Positions 5,917 through 8,181 of a stretch of DNA of 8,181 nt are shown here, one piece after another (the first letter of the stretch is position 1; each line of letters starts with the position of its first letter). The stretch lies in contig RGVM01000096.1 of the NCBI GenBank assembly GCA_010027295.1, positions 1 through 8,181 of the forward strand. The letters run 5' to 3'. Below the pieces are notes generated by a model. It ran no database searches. It saw only the letters and a list, made by a program, of their open reading frames with translations, and was not told the DNA's origin. Source of the stretch: Chitinophagia bacterium. GTDB taxonomy: Bacteria; Bacteroidota; Bacteroidia; Chitinophagales; Chitinophagaceae. The position numbers were made by a program, and so were the translations under genes.

Positions 5917-7143
5917 ATGCTATCAACGCTCACTGCACGGATTGGGCTGATGGGTGCCGCCATCGGGCTGTCATGCGTCCCGGCGGCCGGTCAGCGCGTC
6001 CATGTCTTCCCCGACACGACCCAGCCCCTGCATGCACGGGTTGCCGCCTGCGAGCGGCTGATCCTGGGCAACCACTGGAACGAGGGCACCGTCATCCACC
6101 ACGTGATCTTCCCGCCCGCGGGCCTGGACAGGCCTGTCGTCGGCCCGCAGGCCGACTGCCTGGATGCCACTTCGGAACTTCTCGTAGCGTATGCGCACAA
6201 GTACGCCATCACGAAGGATCCGGCCGACCGTCAGCTGGCCGACAGCGTCTTCTCCGGCATCCAGCGGCTGGAGCGTGTCACGGGCGTACCTGGCCTCTTC
6301 GCCCGGAGCCTCAACCGCACGGATACCGCCCTATGGCATGAGAAGACCCTCTGGTACCCCGAATGGCACGCCTCGCGCGCGATGCCCGGATACCGATGGC
6401 TGGGCGACCTCAGCACCGACAAGTTCACCTCCATCGTCTCCAGCGTGTCGATGTACTGGGAGCTGTGTGCAGACGAACCCCATCGGAAAGCGGCCGCCGA
6501 ACTGCTGGACCGCTTCGTGGGCAGGGTCGTCAATGACAACTTCAAACTCACCGACCTCGACGGGAAGATGACCCTCTGGGGCAATATGTGCCCCGACCTC
6601 CCCCACCAGCCCCTCAACTCCCTCCTCATGCTCATGGGACTCAAGGCGACCCATCGGCTCACAGGCAAGCCCCGTTACGACAGCGCCTACCGGCACCTCA
6701 TCCGACAGTACCGGTACGACGACCACCAGATCCTCTCCAAAATGCTGTTCCCGGAGGAATGGCGCAACGTGGGCGACGACTACCACGCCGCCCGCGCCCT
6801 CTACCTACTGCTCCGCTACGAGGAAGACCCATCCCTCCGCAATAAATACCGCATGAACCTCAACCGGCACTGGCATGACTGGAAGTCGATGGACCTGTCC
6901 TGGGAGAGCAGTCCCTGGTTCATCATGGCCTACCACGTACTCACCGGCGAGGATGTCAAGACGCCCTACAGGCAGCATCACATGCGCAGTCTGCAAGGGT
7001 TCGAGCGGAGGAGGAGGACTTTCGAGATACCGGGGCCGTCAGGAACCGCCCGTGTCGAATCGGAGGAGGAGGTCGTCTCCGCCGCCCGTATCCGCAACTA
7101 CTGGTTCGGAAGGTACCACGGACTCATCGACCCTGCATGGTGA
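5917..7143 (+). CDS. Secreted protein of unknown function, probably helical-barrel fold
   Basis: I do not recognise a named family for this 408-residue protein. The first 26 residues form a signal peptide (hydrophobic core LMGAAIGLSCV, cleavage after PAAGQ), so it acts in the periplasm or outside. The rest is largely helical and rich in tryptophan, tyrosine and histidine. Examples are LWYPEWHASRAMPGYRWLGDLSTDKF (in part, about residues 147-172), then MTLWGNMCPDLPHQPLN and WHDWKSMDLSWESSPWF. Helix pairs with aromatic and acidic residues recall (alpha/alpha)-barrel carbohydrate-active proteins, but no catalytic motif can be assigned. The stop overlaps the start of the SUMF1-like gene by 7 nt (ATGGTGA), so the two are translated from one message. 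Nearness to a sulfatase suggests action on a sulfated polymer; this is inference. Confidence 0.8.
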   Translation: MLSTLTARIGLMGAAIGLSCVPAAGQRVHVFPDTTQPLHARVAACERLILGNHWNEGTVIHHVIFPPAGLDRPVVGPQADCLDATSELLVAYAHKYAITKDPADRQLADSVFSGIQRLERVTGVPGLFARSLNRTDTALWHEKTLWYPEWHASRAMPGYRWLGDLSTDKFTSIVSSVSMYWELCADEPHRKAAAELLDRFVGRVVNDNFKLTDLDGKMTLWGNMCPDLPHQPLNSLLMLMGLKATHRLTGKPRYDSAYRHLIRQYRYDDHQILSKMLFPEEWRNVGDDYHAARALYLLLRYEEDPSLRNKYRMNLNRHWHDWKSMDLSWESSPWFIMAYHVLTGEDVKTPYRQHHMRSLQGFERRRRTFEIPGPSGTARVESEEEVVSAARIRNYWFGRYHGLIDPAW

Positions 7144-7859
7144 CGCCACCCGCACATATCATCCTGGCCCTGGCCATCTGCATCGCTGCGCCATATCCGG
7201 CCAGTGCCCAGCAAGCGGCGGCAAAGCGGCCGAAAGCCCCGCCCGGCATGGTCTATGTGCCGGCCGGACCCTTCCTCATGGGCAGCGAGAAGGGCGACCC
7301 CGACGAGCGGCCCCTGCATACCGACTCCACCCGCGCCTACTTCATCGACCGGTACGAGGTCAGCAACCGTGACTTCGCCGCCTTCGACCCGTCGCATCGC
7401 TTTCCCGCGGGCCGAGAAGACAACGCCGCCATCGTCACCTGGAGCCGGGCCGAAGCCTATGCCCGCTGGGCAGGCAAACGGCTCCCGACGGAACGTGAAT
7501 GGGAGAAGGCCGCCCGGGGTACCGACGGAAGACTCTTCCCATGGGGCGACACCTTCGAGGAATCCTTCGTCACCTGGGGCCCGGAGAACTCCCGCGGGGG
7601 CTCCATCGCCAAGCCCGCCAGCCCCTACGGCTGCTTCGATATGGCCGGCAGCGTATGGGAATGGACAGCCGACTGGTACAAACCCTACCCGGGCAACGAG
7701 ACACCGATGGAGCAGTATGGCGAAACCTACAAGGTAATGCGCGGCGGCTCGCATTTCAACGACTGGGCCATGTGGCGGACCTCGCACCGGTACTACCTCC
7801 TGCCCGAGCAGATCAGTCGCTACCCCGTGGGATTCCGCTGCGTGAAGGATGCGGAATGA
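7137..7859 (+). CDS. Secreted SUMF1/formylglycine-enzyme-fold protein lacking the catalytic cysteines
   Basis: This 240-residue protein has a signal peptide (ILALAICIAAPYPASAQQ) and a compact FGE-sulfatase (SUMF1) domain. Typical landmarks are MVYVPAGPFLMGS, YFIDRYEVSNRDF, WAGKRLPTEREWEKAARG, FPWGD, DMAGSVWEWTADW, MRGGSHF and the terminal VGFRC. In true formylglycine-generating enzymes the segment after RGGS carries two copper-binding cysteines (human C336 and C341, CHRSYC). Here that segment reads NDWAMW, with no cysteine. It is therefore unlikely to be a canonical sulfatase activator and may be a structural, sugar-binding or other SUMF1-fold protein. The insertion between YEVSNRDF and the WAGKRLP motif is also unusually short. 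The ATG at 7137 overlaps the stop of the previous gene; the 3' end faces a sulfatase gene 6 bp away. Confidence 0.88.
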   Translation: MVTPPAHIILALAICIAAPYPASAQQAAAKRPKAPPGMVYVPAGPFLMGSEKGDPDERPLHTDSTRAYFIDRYEVSNRDFAAFDPSHRFPAGREDNAAIVTWSRAEAYARWAGKRLPTEREWEKAARGTDGRLFPWGDTFEESFVTWGPENSRGGSIAKPASPYGCFDMAGSVWEWTADWYKPYPGNETPMEQYGETYKVMRGGSHFNDWAMWRTSHRYYLLPEQISRYPVGFRCVKDAE

Positions 7860-7865
7860 GGCGCA

Positions 7866-8181
7866 TCAATCCTCCTGTCGTCCGGCACCGTTGGTCCTCC
7901 CCGCATGCCGTCCGGTGCCATCCCCGTTGTCGAGGATGCCGGAAGCGGGATCGAGCCGGGCGAGCACCGCTTGCAGTCGGTCCCGGGCGGCCTTGGCGGC
8001 CGGGTTCTGTGCGACATCGGAGACCGCTTTCTCCTCGAAGGGGGCCCCTTGCATGTCGAAGAGTTGTCCCGCCCGGTTCAGCTTCCATCGGGCATCGCGG
8101 ACGTACCACTGGTTTCCGAGTTCGCAGAAGATCCATTCCCGCGGGTTGCCCGGCCTGCCCGTCAGCTGGGGCAGGAAGCTG
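7866..8181 (-). CDS. Sulfatase, C-terminal end (gene continues past the right edge)
   Basis: Reading in from the right edge, the minus strand encodes the last 104 residues of a type I sulfatase, an enzyme that hydrolyses sulfate esters. Diagnostic C-terminal elements are SFLPQLTGRPGNPREWIF, then WYVRDARWKLNRAGQLFDM, then the PFEEKAV stretch, all typical of arylsulfatase-like proteins of polysaccharide degraders. The catalytic C/S-x-P-x-R motif, signal peptide and metal ligands lie outside the window, so the activation type (cysteine or serine) is unknown. The ending is a low-complexity glycine/arginine tail before TGA. It is convergent with the SUMF1-like gene, with 6 bp between the stops. 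Substrate is unknown; a sulfated carbohydrate is the common case. Confidence 0.85.
   Translation of the reverse strand, partial: SFLPQLTGRPGNPREWIFCELGNQWYVRDARWKLNRAGQLFDMQGAPFEEKAVSDVAQNPAAKAARDRLQAVLARLDPASGILDNGDGTGRHAGRTNGAGRQED

Noticed and set aside
7137..7859. Calling this gene a true formylglycine-generating enzyme
   Set aside because: The catalytic cysteine pair is absent in the segment after RGGS.

Overview
This GC-rich window, dense in protein-coding DNA, carries a sulfur-centred gene neighbourhood. A Bacteroidota-type -7 element (TATATTTG, pattern TAnnTTTG) before the cys operon and the general lack of strong Shine-Dalgarno sequences point to a high-GC member of the Bacteroidota or a relative. 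That placement is tentative; no rRNA or marker gene is present.

Left part (1-1815): a metallophosphoesterase gene enters from the left edge and is broken by a perfect 34-bp tandem duplication, which moves its last metal-binding motif (GHIH) out of frame. It meets a VOC/glyoxalase-fold gene on the minus strand, and the two 3' ends overlap. A 445-bp gene-poor stretch follows (1371-1815). It holds a possible gene remnant, a long inverted repeat, and a striking array of eight 11-bp near-palindromes (GTYYTSARRAC) placed exactly every 19 bp.

Centre (1816-5761, minus strand): a compact assimilatory sulfate operon, cysH-cysD-cysN-TSUP permease, transcribed right to left. CysD/CysN make adenylyl sulfate (APS), and the CysH protein has the iron-sulfur cysteines of an APS reductase, so APS can go directly to sulfite without a CysC kinase. 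The TSUP membrane protein is translationally coupled to cysN and probably moves sulfate, sulfite or another sulfur anion. A short dyad overlaps the predicted start of transcription.

Right part (5762-8181): divergent from cysH are two overlapping plus-strand genes. One encodes a secreted helical protein of unknown function, the other a secreted SUMF1/formylglycine-enzyme-fold protein lacking the catalytic cysteine pair. Converging on them is the C-terminal end of a sulfatase that runs off the right edge. Together the layout suggests coupling of sulfate-ester cleavage outside the cytoplasm with sulfate uptake and assimilation; this is an inference from gene order. The least explained element is the 19-bp array.
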